NCBI GenBank assembly: GCA_028703995.1
Contig: JAQVLU010000024.1
Span: forward strand, 1 to 6,760
From: Minisyncoccota bacterium
Lineage (GTDB): Bacteria > Patescibacteriota > Minisyncoccia > Minisyncoccales > Minisyncoccaceae
Reading direction: 5' to 3'
DNA: 6,760 bases
The notes below the pieces were generated by a model. The model was not told the DNA's origin. It did no database searches and was given only the letters and a program-made list of their open reading frames with translations. A program made the position numbers and the translations under genes. Of the stretch, positions 5,814 through 6,760 are shown piece by piece (the stretch's first letter is position 1; each line of letters opens with the position of its first letter).

Positions 5814-6027
5814 TATTATTAAACTTTTTTTCTAAATATGGAATAATTATCTTGTAAACCATTATTCCTCCTATTACTATTCCTCCCAATATTCCTGTTA
5901 TCAAATATGTTGGCGACGTCATAAAAGTCTTATCTATCCATACTCCTAAAATTAAGAAACCTACCAAGGGAAGCGCCATAAGGAGTCCAACCTTCATTCC
6001 TAAAAAAATTGTTTTAACTCTGTTCAT
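5809..6027 (-). CDS. atpZ: AtpZ/AtpI-family small membrane protein (ATP synthase-associated)
   Basis: A 72-residue protein with two predicted membrane helices (about 12-31 and 40-61) and basic ends. The segment GVWIDKTFMTSPTYLITGILGGIVIGG (28-54) matches the family pattern in which a G..LD sequence closes helix 1, a short loop ends in SP, and a Gly-rich second helix follows (Pfam 'ATPase_gene1', putative F1Fo subunit). Members are reported to aid c-ring assembly or divalent cation handling; the role here is unproven. The position is unusual: such genes normally come first in the operon, before atpB, while this one lies between a and c. The start overlaps atpB by 14 bases; GAAGAAC just before the ATG is the nearest thing to a Shine-Dalgarno in the operon, but lies inside atpB. 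Confidence 0.75.
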   Translation of the reverse strand: MNRVKTIFLGMKVGLLMALPLVGFLILGVWIDKTFMTSPTYLITGILGGIVIGGIMVYKIIIPYLEKKFNNK

Positions 6028-6712
6028 GTTCTTCTAATTCAACCGTTATAACATAAAATATCGCAATTAATGAAGAAAAAATCAAGGCTTGGATGAATCC
6101 TACTAAAACTTCAAGAGCTAGAAAAGGAAGCGGAACAATGAAAGCAATTAAAGAAGAAACAACCATTAAAAGCATTTCTCCAGCAAATAAATTTCCGAAA
6201 AGCCTTAACCCTAAAGAAAAAGTTCTTGTAAATTCTCCTAAAGCTTCCAATATTCCTACAAAGAAAAGTATTGGATTCTTAAAATTAAGATATTTCCCTA
6301 AATATGGGAATAAACCAAGTTTAGAAAGTGCTTTTACATGAATATATACCATTCCGAATATGGCAATCGAGAAAGTAAACATTAAATCAGAACTTGGAGA
6401 TCTCAAAAAAGAAAAAACTCCTAGTCCTGGAATTAATTCAATTAAATTAGAACAAAATACATAAAGAAAAATGGTGGCACACAATGGGAATATCTCCATG
6501 GTTCTTTCTCTTTTTCCGGTAATACTATCAATAAAATTAAAAATGGATTCAATTATCCATTCAAAAAAGTTTTGCATGCGAGATGGAATTAATTTTTTAG
6601 ATTTCAAGCCACAAAAAAAGGCAGTAAAAATTAAAACTGCAACTATTGTTGCGATCACATATGTGTTAGTGACTCCTAAAAAATTTTCTCCTATTAATCC
6701 CAATGCGTGCAT
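6014..6712 (-). CDS. atpB: F1Fo ATP synthase a subunit (proton channel)
   Basis: The a subunit is the membrane stator with the half-channels that feed ions to the c-ring. The 232 residues suit a compact bacterial form. The N-terminus has FLGVTNTYVIATIVAVLIFT (11-30), the usual TNT before the first helix. R99-x-P-xx-D-L lies at 104-110 as SPSSDLMFTF. The diagnostic FSLGLRLFGNLFAGEML (165-181) contains the essential arginine R170 (E. coli R210) and E179; helix 6 has VGFIQALIFSSLIAIFYV with Q208 (E. coli Q252). About six membrane helices are expected. ATG 6712-6710 is the only good start: an in-frame TAA is four codons upstream (6724-6722), and the next Met is residue 46. It is the first gene of the operon and begins about 9 bases after the -10 box, so the transcript has essentially no leader. 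Confidence 0.97.
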   Translation of the reverse strand: MHALGLIGENFLGVTNTYVIATIVAVLIFTAFFCGLKSKKLIPSRMQNFFEWIIESIFNFIDSITGKRERTMEIFPLCATIFLYVFCSNLIELIPGLGVFSFLRSPSSDLMFTFSIAIFGMVYIHVKALSKLGLFPYLGKYLNFKNPILFFVGILEALGEFTRTFSLGLRLFGNLFAGEMLLMVVSSLIAFIVPLPFLALEVLVGFIQALIFSSLIAIFYVITVELEEHEQS

Positions 6713-6720
6713 ATATATAC

Positions 6721-6749
6721 TTTATAGTAATAAAAATAGAAATAGTCAA
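6721..6749 (-). promoter_or_regulatory. Predicted sigma70-type promoter of the atp operon
   Basis: On the minus strand TTGACT (6749-6744) and TATAAA (6726-6721) are each 5 of 6 matches to consensus and are separated by exactly 17 bases. With the usual spacing, transcription would start near 6714 (an A), only about two bases before the atpB ATG at 6712. No other promoter of this quality was noticed inside the operon, so all nine genes are probably transcribed from here to the terminator at 665-690. Sequence upstream of this box lies outside the window. Confidence 0.75.
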
Positions 6750-6760
6750 GTTTTCCTTGA

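Noticed and set aside
6093..6341. Plus-strand frame of 82 codons opposite atpB
   Set aside because: Antisense to the conserved R170 region of the a subunit; a Lys/Ser/Pro-rich product without recognisable features.

Overview
This window is almost entirely one minus-strand operon for an F-type (F1Fo) ATP synthase, followed downstream by the beginning of a separate minus-strand gene for a predicted secreted or membrane-anchored protein that runs off the left edge. In transcription order (right to left) the operon reads promoter - atpB (a) - AtpZ/AtpI-like small membrane protein - atpE (c) - atpF (b) - atpH (delta) - atpA (alpha) - atpG (gamma) - atpD (beta) - atpC (epsilon) - terminator. All eight structural subunits are present and appear intact, so the operon should encode a complete rotary enzyme: a/c/b form the membrane motor and stator, delta links b to the F1 head, and alpha3-beta3-gamma-epsilon is the catalytic head and rotor stalk.

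Organism: the DNA is AT-rich, the proteins are rich in Lys, Ile and Asn, and genes are tightly packed with short overlaps. The partial left-hand gene has GWAYSxxIGxIS / GYAWSxxIGxIS / GWARALS / GGWDGWIKF segments that I associate with surface proteins of Candidate Phyla Radiation bacteria (Patescibacteria, especially Parcubacteria). The small delta (130 aa) and epsilon (81 aa) subunits also fit a reduced-genome lineage. This assignment is an inference from protein style; no 16S or ribosomal marker lies in the window. About 2,000 codons of conserved ATP synthase contain no in-frame TGA and atpH ends in TGA, so the standard bacterial code is used rather than the UGA=Gly code of Gracilibacteria/Absconditabacteria.

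Layout: 6713-6760 holds a good sigma70-type promoter whose -10 box lies so close to the atpB ATG that the mRNA would be leaderless or nearly so. 922-6712 is the gene cluster, with no gap above 25 bases and overlaps at atpB/atpZ, atpF/atpH, atpH/atpA (14 nt each) and atpA/atpG (11 nt). 675-920 is atpC, whose stop codon is inside the terminator hairpin at 665-690. 597-664 is a short AT-rich gap with a second promoter (631-659). 1-596 is the 5' part of the secreted-protein gene.

I found no new multi-gene system, RNA gene, CRISPR array, mobile element or frameshift. The points worth a second look are: lack of recognisable Shine-Dalgarno sequences throughout, with A-rich leaders including a perfect 19-nt repeat before atpE and atpD; the leaderless-looking atpB; an epsilon subunit with no inhibitory C-terminal domain; a delta with a halved N-terminal domain; the AtpZ-like gene between a and c; an altered alpha P-loop; and a stretch where alpha and beta resemble each other unusually closely.
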